A DNA stretch of 64,000 bases. Origin: Meandrina meandrites. Its lineage: Eukaryota; Cnidaria; Anthozoa; Scleractinia; Meandrinidae. The stretch is taken from the NCBI GenBank assembly GCA_963693305.1, contig OY855907.1, forward strand, positions 34,887,801 to 34,951,800. The letters run 5' to 3'. The position numbers were made by a program, and so were the translations under genes. Of the stretch, positions 40,655-52,668 are shown piece after piece (the stretch's first letter is position 1; each line of letters starts with the position of its first letter). The notes beneath the pieces are model-generated. The model searched no databases. It was not told the DNA's origin and saw only the letters and a program-made list of their open reading frames with translations.

Positions 40655-41714
40655 TCCTACACAAGATTGAAATTCTACTTCAACCTCTTACACAGTAAAG
40701 TAGTCACCAAAAAGGAATTATTTCTTTTTGGTGTGGCAGAGGACGCAAAGTGTCCATACCCTGATACTTTTGCCTGTTCTATTTGCCCATGGGTCGGTGC
40801 AAGGTGTGGTACGCGTTTATTTCGCACGCTCTTGTTGCTTCACGTGTCGCGCGCGATTGCTAACTACGGTGGCTTTTACGGTTAGCGGCTCATTTTTTTT
40901 TTTTACGGCTAACGACACAAAAAATTTCACAAGAGATCTTGAGACTTTCAGTCCTTCGTGGTATTTCGTGGCCAGACATTTTTTACGGTTAACAATTTTA
41001 ACAAGTTTTTGGAAGGTTTTACCTGTTTACGGCTAACGGTTAGCCCCATCGAGATCCTCTCTTCAGGCACGGTGTAATATTTAACTGACGAAAAAAAAAA
41101 AAAACACTTCAATACACTCGCATTAACTCAACCATTAATGTATTTATCGATACGAAATTAAGTTGTAAATCTTGCTTTGTTATGAAGAAGCGACTTTTAA
41201 GCAACACATACTACTGTCATCAAAATAACTTTATCCCACTTCTGGGGTTAAGACTTCAGTCTTTGCAACACAAACTAACAGGAAACGTTATGCGCCAATA
41301 AAGTATCATCTCAAACCACTTGCCATTAGATGAACTTTCTCAGTAGACGACAACAGTTCCCTATAGCTCTCCTGGAATAGTTTCTCCAAAACATAAGTGT
41401 CTGCTGACAACTACCACCACTACTGCTAGCTAACTGAGTCCCTATTTTACAACTTTAAACTTAAGTATTATAGAAGAAGCTTACAACACACTATTCTTGT
41501 TGCATAAAGTCATAATTGCATTATCTTGTAGAATGTTTTAGACAGTTCCATGGCGTTACAGTAGAAAATTCTAGTATGGACATATGTGTGACTGGGCATT
41601 CTAGAAATTTCCAGTGAACTTACTATTTACATTGCTAACAATTCTATGTACGGTTACAAGTATATCGAGTTGTGACAAGTTTTTGATAACGATGCCGAAG
41701 TTCTTGTTTACGTA
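40655..41714. other. Intergenic stretch between BTB copies 2 and 3
   Basis: Contains several ACGGTTAGC/ACGGCTAACG motifs in both directions between 40870 and 41045, possibly a degraded transposon end, and A/T runs. No gene seen. Confidence 0.4.
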
Positions 41715-42537
41715 TTAAAGAGTCTCTATTGTGTTTAGTAGCTCCCTTAAATGCTCTGCAGCCTTACTCAGGCTTGGGCAGATCACTGATGCTGAGGAAT
41801 TGCATTTGTGCTCACGATCGTCTGCTTTTATTGCATTTATATATTGACCGATGGTTGCCTTTGCTTTTAAATTATGCCAATTCATCGTGCCAGGTTTCCA
41901 TCCAGCATGACGATACAAACATTTGCTCAAATCAAGCAACATTTGCGAACTGCTAGTTTTTACTGCCTTACAGTGCTCTTCAAGCCGTGCAATAATTCCC
42001 TCAGCAATCTGCAGATAGTTATCTGGTTCGATCTCGGCACGCTTGGAGTGGTCCTTTAATTGTTCCAAACTTAAGCAACGAGCTTCATGCACACATGTTT
42101 TTATCAGTTTTTGTAGCTCGTACTCTTGGCCAACGATCAGCAAAGCTAACACGTCGTTCTCATTTCTTGTTTTCACCGCGGAATCCAAGAAAGCTTCGCA
42201 CTTCTGAGTAATGGAGGTTATTTGATACTCACGAGCAAGATTCAGCAGGAAGTAGCAATTAGCCTTGGTCACCACTTTCTCCTCCAAAGAAGGGTACATT
42301 ATTTGCAGCAGCTCTTTAATTTCGCTCGCTTTCTTGCCTGGAAGTGGAATTTCATCACTGCTCTTTTCTTTAAAGCCAGACGTAAACATCCGCTCAAACA
42401 CCGGCAGGCGACCACATTGCGAGCGTACTTCGATGGACATGAAATCTTTGTTCTTCCACCACAAGAACTACATCGCTGAACTTCCACGGCTCCGAGAAAT
42501 CTCGTGGGCCAGCTGAGCTGCCATTTACGGTAGTCAT
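41715..42537 (-). pseudogene. BTB/POZ gene 3 of array, frameshifted by a 4-base insertion
   Basis: The ATG at 42537 opens MTTVNGSSAGPRDFSEPWKF and the first half of the BTB core (VVLVVEEQRFHVHRSTLAMW). At WSP the frame then runs into a stop. Against paralogs, four extra bases (a CGGC/CAGG duplication, plus strand about 42401-42406) have been added. Downstream, the second frame continues intact from VFERMFTSGFKEKSSDEIPL through the BACK-like helices (LAREYQITSITQKCEAFL) to the C-terminal domain and stop at 41715. Apart from this one indel the gene is nearly identical in layout to the copy at 55423-56226. It is either a young pseudogene or an assembly error. Confidence 0.8.
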
Positions 42538-43166
42538 TGCACCGGAATTTACGAGCGATCAAATCAGACGGAGTTATAAAATTACTGCAGCACCCCGTTT
42601 AGCTTCGTCACTGAATTTAAATAATGACACGCGCTCAGGTTTGCCTTTCTCACGTGACCTGGCACAAATGTCGAATTAGAATGAGTCACGCGATCTCAAA
42701 TTTCCCCAAACAGTAAGGGTGACGTCAAGGGTTGACATGCTTTGTCTGTTTGAAATAAAAGTTTGATATTGATTATTGAACGCAGTTTTGGGGTTCGATG
42801 GAATAACGCTGTCAACATTTTCTCGTCTCAGGCTTTCTTCTCAATTTGAGGCATGGTTGCCTAAAAACCATTACAGCAAACACCTTATGACATAAAGAGG
42901 AAGTGACATCGGCACAAGAAGGTTTAGCTTAGGTACACGTGAAATTTCTGATTATTAACAGAGACAAGAAGAACTATACCAGAACTATTTATACCAAGTT
43001 TTCGAGATTGCACTTGAGATGACTCTAACCTACGAAGCGTTAATTTTAACCCGTTTCCTAAACAAATTATCTTGACATGAAGGTCATAATTCGATAATAC
43101 AAAAAGGATCACCAGGCCCGTTGTTGAGAGGAAAGAGAGAGCTTGGGAGGGTGAGGAGCTCCTGTG

Positions 43167-43485
43167 CATTCTCGTCCCCATAGCCCTTTTCGCTTCTTTT
43201 AGCCGGCAGGGCCTTGGCACGAGAAACGAAGGGCTTTCCAGAAACAGAGGATTTCCAGTCCTAGACTGTAGGACTTCCAGTCTTCATGTATGCAGTCGTG
43301 ATGTTTCTTTATACTGTATGGGAGAGGCATGGCGCCTTTTACTTCCGCTCAGTATTTCTTTGTTTCAAACGGCCAATAAAAAAATTGGATTTAATTCAAA
43401 AATCTCATGCCCCCAGAGCCCTTCGTTTCTCTTGCCAAGGCCCTGCCGGCTAAGAGAGACGAAATGGGCTATGGGGACGAGAATG
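43167..43485. mobile_element. MITE (319 bp) with CATTCTCGTCCCCATAG ends and perfect 9-bp target duplication
   Basis: Arms of about 70 bp: CATTCTCGTCCCCATAGCCC on the left, and an AGCCGGCAGGGCCTTGGCA-like inner part, are mirrored on the right by CTGCCGGCTAAGAGAGACGA and GGGCTATGGGGACGAGAATG. GCTCCTGTG stands directly outside both ends (43158-43166 and 43486-43494). Confidence 0.92.
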
Positions 43486-43499
43486 GCTCCTGTGAGGCT

Positions 43500-44515
43500 A
43501 AAGGCTAACAGATTTTAACTGTTACTTTAGCAACCTGTTATGATAGAAGCGACGATGCTAGGTGACCCTTGATCTCATCGCGAAAAGGGGGTCGCCCACT
43601 ACCTCTCGGAACGAGTTACTTCATTGGTTCTTCAAACAATGGATAACAGGTCTTATTAAATTCTCAACCTCGGATAATGCAATTCTAGCTTTCTGATTGG
43701 TTCACTAGATCTCGGTTATCAGCCATTATACCTGCGTTTGACCTTATATGGGAAACGAGTGCTGCAAGTGCCGCTCAGTTTAAAAATTTTCCTGCGGGAA
43801 GCGAAAGTTCCATCAGAAAAATGGCAAATTTGGCGAGGTTTATAAGCTTTTACAAGAAATAATCGATAGCGCCTTCCCTAAAACCACACAAATACCAAAA
43901 AATGCCATAGTTGACTCAACTACGTAAAACTGAAAGGATTGATGCGACGTGTTTAATTAAAAATACTTGTAAATGTACAACAAGAGCGACTTAACGAAGA
44001 AGAAAAGCAGCAAATAATTTACGGGAAGACCAGAAAACTGACACAATTTCATTCAGTGTTCGACGTAAAATTAGGCTCAGCACTTCGATTAAGTTTGTTA
44101 CCTTTCAATCCAAATCTCGTCCTTTTAAACTTCAATAAACTTCATTGACTCTGAGTGCAATTTCGTTTCAGCATAATGTAGTAGTCTTGATGACAGCCGT
44201 GGAGCCGTAAACAAGTACAACATGTAAACACTTGCCTTAGCTCGTCGTGCACAAGGCAATTTCCAGAAAAGCTATTGCTTCGGATCTTCCCGTAAACCTT
44301 AATTGTTGTCACAATTTTCAAGGATGAAAAGACGATTTACGAGGAGATTCTCCGAGGAAAATCTTCAGAAGAAAACTCTCTCGCTCGCTTTGCTCGCGTG
44401 TTTCATTCAACTCAAAAAGTGAACACCGCGCCACAAATTTTCCCGCCTACTCATACTATCACTTCGTTTACATCAAAATGAAATGTCCAGTTGATTTAAA
44501 CTAAAGAAGAATTTA
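43500..44515. other. Intergenic stretch without recognisable gene
   Basis: AT-rich unique-looking DNA. Open frames are short and show no family resemblance. Confidence 0.5.
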
Positions 44516-44519
44516 ATAA

Positions 44520-44634
44520 AACAATTATTCCATTCGCCCTTGTTGGATACGAGTGGTTATAGCCAACTCGGCGCTTCGCGCCTCGTTGGCTATTTACCAC
44601 CTTGTATCCAACGCGGGCTCATGGAATAATTGTT
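44520..44634. mobile_element. MITE with AACAATTATTCC ends (115 bp)
   Basis: AACAATTATTCCATTCGCCC and TTGTTGGATAC on the left are mirrored by GTATCCAACGCGGGCTC and ATGGAATAATTGTT on the right. The inner dyad is TAGCCAACTCGGCGC/GCGCCTCGTTGGCTA. The ends match 22808-22899, and a right half near 26600-26652 (CCAACGCGCGCTCATGGATG) is a third copy. Confidence 0.8.
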
Positions 44635-45550
44635 AAATAACAATGCCCCTAGCCCTGAAAAACAATAGAGGTAGTGTTTACAGCGGGCGAATGAAAATAG
44701 AGGTTCCAGAGAGGTAGTGTCTTACTCCGAAAAGGTAGTTGCAGTTACTAAAGAAGACTTTCCAGTTGTATTCACAGTTTACTACCTTGTCAAGGTACAC
44801 AGGTCACAATATTGATATAGTTTCATAACAGAACTAAAAGAACATTTTACAGTTGGTACCACAATGTCATTTTCTTCGAGATTATTTACGTAGCTTTGGA
44901 TCAAGGATCGAGGGGAGATGACAAGTACATTGGTTGTCGATGAGGCTTGCAGGATAGTCGGTGAACACACGCCATGCTGGATAGAACTGATTTATTGCGA
45001 TATCACGTGATACAAGATAGGTTCGCACGGCGTGCGGAGGAACGGATACTACAAAGCTGGTCTCCGGTTTGTGAAAAGTTAATATATCGACCACTTATGG
45101 TTGCCTTGTCTCGTTGACGAGGCCTTTAGTTTTTCGATATCTGAACAGGTTGCAATGCCATTAGGATTACCATCCCTGTTCTTTCGACGTTATATCGTTT
45201 TATTGTACATCCCGAGGAAGGGTGTGAAAGCAGTGAAATTAACCGGAAGCAGTAGCATACCGGAAGTAAGACTGCGGGTTTCTAGGAAAGCGAATCGTTG
45301 CTTCAAGGAAAAGCCTCCCGGGGATGGAAGTTGAATTGGGAGTGTGGAAAAAAATCATAGAATACTTTTATTTTTAAAAGTCAACATTATGAGATGAAAC
45401 TATTGTAGTCCACAACATTTATTAAATCTACGCTATGATGATTTAACCGGCCGACAAAACTGGGTCGATTTAGTACTTTGCTTAACTAAAACCTGTTTTA
45501 TACGTACCGTATGCAGGTACAAGCTGTAAGAGTGCCCTACTAGAATGCTT

Positions 45551-46234
45551 TCAACATATTGCTCGTTTCGCATTTGGTATAACTATCGTGATTAACATGC
45601 CACCTTTCAGTATGACAGCGTTGAAAGTTTTAATCAGAATCGAATCGGAGCTCGAGCTACGATCGAGCTCAAGTCTCTTTATCATTCCCTCGACAATCTG
45701 TTTGTAAATGTGTGGCTCAATTTTATCGTACATCGCATGGCTTTTGAAATCCCCCAGCCGCAGCTTTTGGGCTTTGTCGATGATGGTTTTGAATAGTTTC
45801 TCTAACTTGTAGGTCTTTGCAAATTCTAAATAATCAAGGCATCTTGTTTTTGACGTACGGGATACCTTTTCCACCAAGAACTCTTCGCACCTCTGGGATA
45901 TAACTTCCATCTGATACTCATCAGCGAGTTTAACAAGGAAGTAGACATTTTTATTTGTTATAGATTTCCACGCTTTCCCAGATGCAGTTAAATAGATATT
46001 GAGAAGAAGCTCCTTGATTTCGCGTGCCTTTTTGCCTGGAAGAGGAATTTCATTTAAATTCTTTTCTTGAAACTCTGAAGTAAACATCTTCTCAAACACG
46101 GGCGACCACATTGCAAGAGTAGATCGATGGACATGAAACTTTTGATCCTCTACAACAAGAATGACATCACTAAACAACCAAGGATACCCAAAATCTGGTG
46201 GACATGGATCAGCTTCATTACTTTTCGCAGCCAT
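45551..46234 (-). CDS. BTB/POZ domain protein 4 of array (intact, 227 aa)
   Basis: Single exon, minus strand. Starts MAAKSNEADPCPPDFGYPWL. The BTB core is FSDVILVVEDQKFHVHRSTL, MWSPVFEKMFTSEF and PLPGKKAREIKELLL. The BACK-like part is LADEYQMEVISQRCEEFLV, YKLEKLFKTIIDKAQKL and QIVEGMIKRLE. It then has a Ser-rich patch and a different tail (FNAVILKGGMLITIVIP), unlike its nearest relative at 37198-37800, which suggests that a change near the 3' end replaced the terminal codons. Flanks on both sides also resemble those of the 37198 copy, so the two came from a segmental duplication, with about 1 kb of extra DNA inserted upstream of this one. Confidence 0.88.
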   Translation of the reverse strand: MAAKSNEADPCPPDFGYPWLFSDVILVVEDQKFHVHRSTLAMWSPVFEKMFTSEFQEKNLNEIPLPGKKAREIKELLLNIYLTASGKAWKSITNKNVYFLVKLADEYQMEVISQRCEEFLVEKVSRTSKTRCLDYLEFAKTYKLEKLFKTIIDKAQKLRLGDFKSHAMYDKIEPHIYKQIVEGMIKRLELDRSSSSDSILIKTFNAVILKGGMLITIVIPNAKRAIC

Positions 46235-46837
46235 ATGGCACTGGGTAAATGAATTGCGTCAAACCGCCGGTACAGAAAAAGCAACACGAGCATAAAATTA
46301 GAGACTTTGAGATACACTACGGCGAGGCGCTACTACGGCTGGCGGAAGTAAAATTCCACACAAGATAAGACACTGCGCATGTCAGTCGGTCGAGTCCGGG
46401 CCATGGCGTGAAATCTGACTACCTGAGCTGGGAGGTTTTACCGTAGTACGTGGGTTTAATTCGCTGCTCTGTCCTTTTCCTACGAATTTCTCAGCATTTT
46501 CAGAGTTCCAACGCAAAATGTATCCTTTGAAGTCAACTTCAGTCGAATATTTGTTGAGTTTGTCGCTCATACGCTTGTGAATTTTCAAGTGAATTCGATT
46601 GATGAAAGTGTCGGCATGGCGAAGATAAACATTCTTGTGCAGCGCGAGTTGTTTAAAGTTGAAAGCTTGCTTTGAGAGTTCACTGAAGATGCACTATATC
46701 TGGATAAGTATCCTATAATATTTTGGTTCTGTGAGTGCTTGTATCTTTCAGCTTTTAACTCGATATTCTTTGGGATATTCGTCTCTTTCAAATTTTAAAC
46801 ATTTCATTAATCAAATTCTGAAATTGTTATCGTTCTA

Positions 46838-47020
46838 GGGCCTACCCACGGGAATTTGACATCATGAAGCTCTCCCAGGGTAGGGATTTTGACATCTAAA
46901 ATGGTCTGCTGGGTTAGAAATTTAAGTGGATATATGGCAAATTTGACATTCACTAGGTGTCCAGGGGTGCGGAATTTGACTTTGGCTTCCAGAAAATGTC
47001 AAAATCCCCTGGGTCTGCCC
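46838..47020. mobile_element. Inverted-repeat element with internal GAATTTGAC repeats
   Basis: GGGCCTACCCACGGGAATTT/GAC on the left mirrors GTCAAAATCCCCTGGGTCTG/CCC on the right. Inside, GG(G/A)ATTTGACATC-like units recur four times. A poly-C run begins at the right end. Confidence 0.55.
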
Positions 47021-47022
47021 CC

Positions 47023-47055
<33 letters not shown>

Positions 47056-47349
47056 CAGGTGCATAAGCTCCCGTTCAGAACTAATCTGTTGGACCTACCA
47101 AAGCAAACAATAACAATCTTTCTTTAAGCGAAGCCATTCGGCTGTGAGAAACTGATTAAAACTGACCTTCCATTCCTTAGACTGTGCTCCTTTGTATTTT
47201 GTTTTGCTTATTTACACTAAATTTGGCAGACTGCCGAGACGTACTCTCCCCCAGACCTTTGCGGTCATGGTAGCCGTAGTAGCACCTCGCCGTAGTGTAT
47301 CTTAAAGTCCCTATTGTAATGCATTCAACAACGGCAGAATCAATAGCGA

Positions 47350-47610
47350 TTTGACACGTGACCAGTCAAAAGGTTTGCGTAGCAATGCAAATTCATGATT
47401 GAAGTTTACCAAGTGTTACATGGTTACTTGGTAACGCAGTCGTCGTTTGGGATCGTCACGCAACGCCCTGTCCCTTTTGGGCCAGCAGTGTGTGAAGGAT
47501 AGTCTCCTACGCAGCCGTTGTTTGGGCTCGTCACGCAGCGCTCCTTCCCCGAGCCCAGGCGGTGTTGGACACGACTCGCAAAGCATGCTGGAAGACATTT
47601 TCGATTGCAC
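47350..47610. repeat. Duplicated BTB-flank sequence with short tandem repeat
   Basis: GCAATGCAAATTCATGATTG and downstream AACGCAGTCGTCGTTTGGGA recur at about 37960-38070 next to BTB copy 1. Within this copy the ACGCAG-CGT-GTTTGGG-TCGTCACGCA block is present twice, about 70 bases apart. Confidence 0.6.
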
Positions 47611-48573
47611 CCATTATCGTCTGATCGTCGGACTGTAAACATGTCCTCGCGGTAAGAAAATATTCCTCTGCTGAAAGAAATATCGGAGGAAATCCATCTC
47701 CAATCTTCGTGGGCCAAGTAACAGCTATAGATGTGTACTGCTGGATTCGTAAAGGCTCCATTTTATGTGTGGAAAAACTCATATTGGGAGTCGAAGCATC
47801 GCGGTACATCGACTATTGGAAATTATATTCGATTCTGACATGTTTTTTATCGATCTTGAAGTGCTGAAATCGAACTTAACTTCGGCGCTTTCTTTTTCAG
47901 ATATGTCCAGTTGTATATAAAGTACCTCGATGTACTGCTGGCCAACGCAGTTCGCCCTATCGTGGTTTTGATGGATTTTCGCTGGGTTGCTTATTAGGAG
48001 TGTTTCCCACTCGGAGGGCCCAAAGGCCGTTTTGATGACGGGCAAACAAAAGGATGATATAAACACTAAAAAAGCAAAAATAGCGAGAGAACATTAAAAT
48101 ATAAAATTATGCAACAAACAGGAGTACAAATTTAGGTTCTTTTCGTGATAAAACATCGACAGAAATCACATCATCAATTCCCGCGAATACGGGAATATGA
48201 AAGAGAACTGAGTGACAAATCAAGGAAGAACCCCCAACTTCGCCGGACTCCAAATTTGACCGTTAAAACGGCGAGGCCCGCCCGGGCCACCGTACTTTTC
48301 TTAAAGTTCAACTATCGAACTTAAGTTCTATGCAAAAATAATCTACAGTACTGATCTTTGTTTGTAAAGGAATGAGCAAATGTTCATGCAATTCTAACGA
48401 GTGCGCTAGCCAAACATTTACAATAAAGCATGATTTCAGTCGACTAGTTTTGATAACAGAATCGCTTCCCTTAATTCAGAACTTGACGAAAGACTTGCCT
48501 AGATATCATTCTTCAAGCTCCAAGAAAACAGTCCGTTAAAACGTTAACATTTCGCCGAAATCGCACGAAGAAG

Positions 48574-49559
48574 CAGGGCCCGCGCAGAGGGATGGCTGGG
48601 GGGGGGGGCTTTAGCCCCCCCCCCCCCCCCCCCACTTTTTTACAGTCGAAAGAAAAATAATAAGAACTTAAGTAAATAAGCAAGTAAAGAAAGAAATAAA
48701 GGGGAAAAAAACAACATTATTATTATTATTATTGAACGAACAATTACTAAAAGTAGTTCATTTGAACCCCTTTCCAGAAGCTGGTGGTAAATTTTGCTTA
48801 TTGGTTAATCATGTATCGAGTGCATCTGGTCAATGATCATTCAGTTTCCACTGCCCGAAGAATAAACATTTTGCCCAACAATGACGTAAGAGAGATTTAG
48901 TAACTTGACGATGATAAACAGTCGTGAAGAATGGTCTTTGACCACACTAACGAATTTGCAGATTGTAGCAATAACAGAAAGTGAAATGGCCGTTTACAAC
49001 GTTAAGCTGAAGTATAGCAAAAATCGTCAGATTCCTGGTTTGTAAACGCTAATGAAGTAGTACTGATTTGGAGTAAATTATAATATATTGTTTCAAGCAG
49101 GATTTGATAGTAAATCTATATGTTTGGTTCTAATTGTTTCGTATGCTTATACACCAACACGACCAGAACGATAAAGTTGGGTTTCAATCGCAGACAGCCA
49201 TTCCGTCCTTTTTGAGATTCATCAACACGGTGAAGCAAATCTAAATAATGCCAGCTCGAAGGCAAGCGCAAATAAATTGCAATAATCTCTTATAGATCCT
49301 GGCACGTTAGCACCATTTTTGTTTGCGGACCCTTGCTGTTTCAAGTTGTAAAAATATTGGGCTTTAATACACTGTTTGTTAATTCTAAATCCACCTTCCG
49401 ATATCTGAGAGTAACTAAAACCCTAATTTTCCCAGGGTAGCATGCCTCCGCTCCCCCCCCCCCCCAAAAAAAAAAGAAAAAAAAAACCTCGCTCACGCTT
49501 GAGGCCCCCCCCCCCCCCCCCCCCCCCCCCCCACTCAAAATCTTGCTGCGCGGGCCCTG
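48574..49559. mobile_element. Probable hAT-like non-autonomous transposon (986 bp)
   Basis: Ends CAGGGCCCGCGCAG and its exact inverse CTGCGCGGGCCCTG. CAGGG is a common hAT terminus, and the GGGGGCTTTAGCCCCCC motif near the left end and poly-C/GCATGCC stretches near the right end are typical of such elements. AGAAG stands outside both ends, shorter than the 8 bp expected for hAT. The interior has no recognisable transposase. Confidence 0.6.
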
Positions 49560-49732
49560 AGAAGACGAGACCTTCTAAAAATCCGACGACAAAATTGTCC
49601 GCCATTGCTTCAACCGAAGTGACATATGATTGGTCGAAAAATGTCACGTGAAGCGCGTCCAAACAACGCCTGCGAAGGAGACTATGTGAAGGGCTGTGCT
49701 TAAACCGTCCAGAAGTACAACCGTCCAGTACT

Positions 49733-49942
49733 ATGGACGAGTTTCAGAGTCAAGTACCACCGGAAAATGGTCAACAATTCACGTTCGATTTATCAAAATT
49801 CAAACATGGCACACAAGTTTTCAGTTCAACTTTTATATTTGGTTTTCTATTCTTTGTATCTGGTCTCTTGTGGGAATCAACAGAGAACGGAAGCCAGATA
49901 CACGATTTTTTTTATACGGGGAGGATCCACCCCGAGTTATAA
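49733..49942 (+). CDS. Small hypothetical ORF with one membrane helix (69 aa)
   Basis: ATG in a good context (AGTACTATGG) opens MDEFQSQVPPENGQQFTFDL, a hydrophilic start, followed by a hydrophobic span (FSSTFIFGFLFFVSGLLW) and a short polar end. It follows the hAT-like element by about 170 bases. Without splice signals or homologs this may be chance or a stranded first exon. Function unknown. Confidence 0.2.
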   Translation: MDEFQSQVPPENGQQFTFDLSKFKHGTQVFSSTFIFGFLFFVSGLLWESTENGSQIHDFFYTGRIHPEL

Positions 49943-50429
49943 TATATATTTATATATTTCTGCCAGAAAGGGTAACCCTTACGCATACCTTCCATAGGAA
50001 ACATGGTACTCCTTTCCCATAAACTTCCTACATGAATTGACCGTTTGCAGTGGGTCTGCCCGAGATTATTTTTAAATGTCCTTTATGGTAGTCATTAGGG
50101 AGTAATCTAGCACTGATTATAAAACTGCTACTCACTTGCCGAGCAGAGATGCCTTTTTCGGGAGTTGTAGCAAATGATAGGTATTTTATGAATTGCAGCA
50201 TAGAAAATGGTGGGAAAAATCGTCTTTTAGGCATTTAAAAGGAGCCTTTTCAAATGTCTCGAGCAAACCCACCAAATAGTAGATTCATCTATTACGTATT
50301 TTAAGAGGTTATTCAAGTGAAAAGTTTAGGAAAGAGATGTAGTATCCCATCTGTACGTATGTGACAGTGGTGCCATTTTCTATCGAAGGTACATGAAAGG
50401 GTTGCCTTTCCTGTCAAGAATGGTATATA

Positions 50430-50575
50430 CAGCCTCATCCCCAGGCGCCGCTCTCTGGTCGCGCACGGTGTACTTTGCATTGTGGGACCAGCTAGGGTCC
50501 ATCTACCCCCGCGCCCCCTGTCTTCGCGCCTTACAGCGTCAACTGAAAACTGACCGGGGCCCGGGGATGAGGCAG
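50430..50575. mobile_element. MITE (146 bp) with CAGCCTCATCCCCAGGC ends and perfect 9-bp target duplication
   Basis: CAGCCTCATCCCCAGGCGC is mirrored by GGGGCCCGGGGATGAGGCAG. TGGTATATA stands outside both ends (50421-50429 and 50576-50584). The ends belong to the same consensus as the CAACCTCGTCCCC elements. Confidence 0.88.
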
Positions 50576-50599
50576 TGGTATATAAGAGGCTAAGGGTTT

Positions 50600-52200
50600 G
50601 GACCTCGAGGCAAAGTCAAAATTATAGTACTTGCATTTTTTGTTCCCCCCTTCCCCTCCCTGGAGCAGAGTCTCCCTTTGATCTTCCTTCTTAAATATTT
50701 CAGACTGAACATTTTTGAAAATCTACAGGGAACAGGCAAATAGCTTGGTGACAAAACATTATGTGAGAAATCATTAAAATAGAACTAATCTTTTACACTG
50801 AATGTGACTTTTAATATATTTTCATTATACTGATTAAACTATAAAGAATGCTTAACAAATCCAACCTAGCCAACTCGCAAAAATACAACTCACAAATGAT
50901 TTAAAACTGCATTATTGATCAAATGTCCTCTATTATAATTTAAATAAATTATAAAATTTACAATTATTTAATATATAAATCTATTTTATGTTAAGTACAG
51001 TAAAATTTAACAAGTTAAGTAGCAAACTGTGTACAAGATTACTCATTGAAAGAACTTCAGTAAGTCTTTCAATGGTCTTACAAACAACTCAGGACATTGC
51101 CCATAAAAATGAAATCTGTCTTTACAAATTACCAGCAATGATATTTTAATGATACATTTTTTTTTTGGTTTGAATTTTTTTTTTTTTTTTTTTTTGCTAT
51201 TTTACATCAAACATTTTAGTGATACATGCTGAGAATGTAAAATTTAAAACCAGAAGAAAGTAAAGGGCATGCAGTTCACTGTCTTGAACCTTAATCTGTA
51301 AGCTAATAGCTTTTAAATGTATTTTGTCCTTTTTTATGAATTAACAAACTTGGCAAGTACTGAAGTAATTATTTTAGCACTCGTAGCTAATGTCCTATAA
51401 AAGCTCTTTTGAGCTTCGCAAAGCAGATAGTGCTAAATTAAACAGCTGACACTATGTAAATATGAGCCTGGGTCAAATTTGCAACAGCAACATAACATCC
51501 ACTCAGCAACATAACAAAAAGATCAATTTTTCCTTGTGTAACAGAACACAGTGACCAAAGGATAATGGTTGTACTATTAGAAATAACCGGAATTTGGAGG
51601 GTGACTTTTCCCCGAAAAAATTTCTGCAAGGGAAACTTGTCCAAAAAACAAATCCCACAAGCAGTTGTGCTTAAAAAAAATTATTTGTGCAAGGGAGAAG
51701 AAAAAGTTCCTGCACCAAAAATTTTAACCCCTGGCCATCCTTCGGCAATGCCTCCCACCCACACCCCACCCCATTCACAGTGGCAACACAAAACATGAGG
51801 TGTATTTTGTGTTTCCATGACCGTGTCACTATTGTCTTTTACAGGGAGAGGGGCAGGGGGTCTGATTTTCCTGCTTCCTGTACCTTTACTCCATCCCCAC
51901 CCTTTTCCTTAGTGGGTCTGGCCACAATGTGCTATTTCTATTAACCTGTTACTAACTGAGTACGGAGGGCCATACTTGGGAATATTGGCCTGAGGTCGTG
52001 GCATTAAGGACCAAGCACAGTGAGGTCAGTACAAAAACAACCCAGGAAAAACGACCAAGATCCAATATTCCCCAGTACAGCTCGAACAAGCTAGGTTAGT
52101 AAGTAGCTTATTAAAAGACACTTGTTTTAGCTGCAGATTTAGAATTTGTGGGCATTTGACGACAGAGAGGGACCCTGGGAATGAGGCTGCTCTAACGAGA
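50600..52200. other. Intergenic stretch, AT-rich, no gene
   Basis: A T-run region lies at 51160-51195. A solitary end of the CAACCTCG family (GACCCTGGGAATGAGGCTG) lies at about 52171-52190. No exon or RNA gene was recognised. Confidence 0.5.
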
Positions 52201-52233
52201 AATAAAATTGGAGCTCAAGAAATTGGAGATAAT

Positions 52234-52389
52234 GTTTAAAAGTTCACAGGCTATAATAAATACAAGTTAAAAAATAAAAAAAAAACGAACGTGTTCGACT
52301 AAAAGTCATCATCATGACTTTTTATCAAGAACGGTTCGGTTTTTTAATTTTTTAAACTTGTATATATTATAGCCTTTGAACTTTTAAAC
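52234..52389. mobile_element. MITE (156 bp) with GTTTAAAAGTTCA ends
   Basis: GTTTAAAAGTTCACAGGCTA, then TAATAAATACAAGTT, is mirrored by AACTTGTATATATTATAGCC and TTTGAACTTTTAAAC. The middle contains AGTCATCATCATGACT. A 13-base direct repeat AAATTGGAGATAA occurs just outside (52220-52232 and 52422-52434), but it is not directly adjacent on the right. Possible relative at 4909-5013. Confidence 0.75.
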
Positions 52390-52668
52390 ACTTTATCCTT
52401 TTAGCAAACATTATGTTGAACAAATTGGAGATAAAATTGCACTTTCTGTCTGAGGGAAGGAGCACAACTATTGGTTCTTGTTATCAGGAAGCTCAAGAAA
52501 TGGAAGGTTCAAGAAATCAAGATTGCACTGTGTCCCTTAAAGTGAACCAGGCCATAACCATTATCCTCGTCAGCTACATGTACAATGCCAGCTTGGTTCC
52601 AAAAGTGTTAAGCGCCTGAGTAGCTGTAGGAATAGGAGAGGAGGCTGCTGCAATGCCGAAGTTTCTGT

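Noticed and set aside
49341..49662. Gly-rich and Pro-rich open frames near 49.4-49.6 kb
   Set aside because: They run through poly-C and poly-A tracts at the right end of a hAT-like element.
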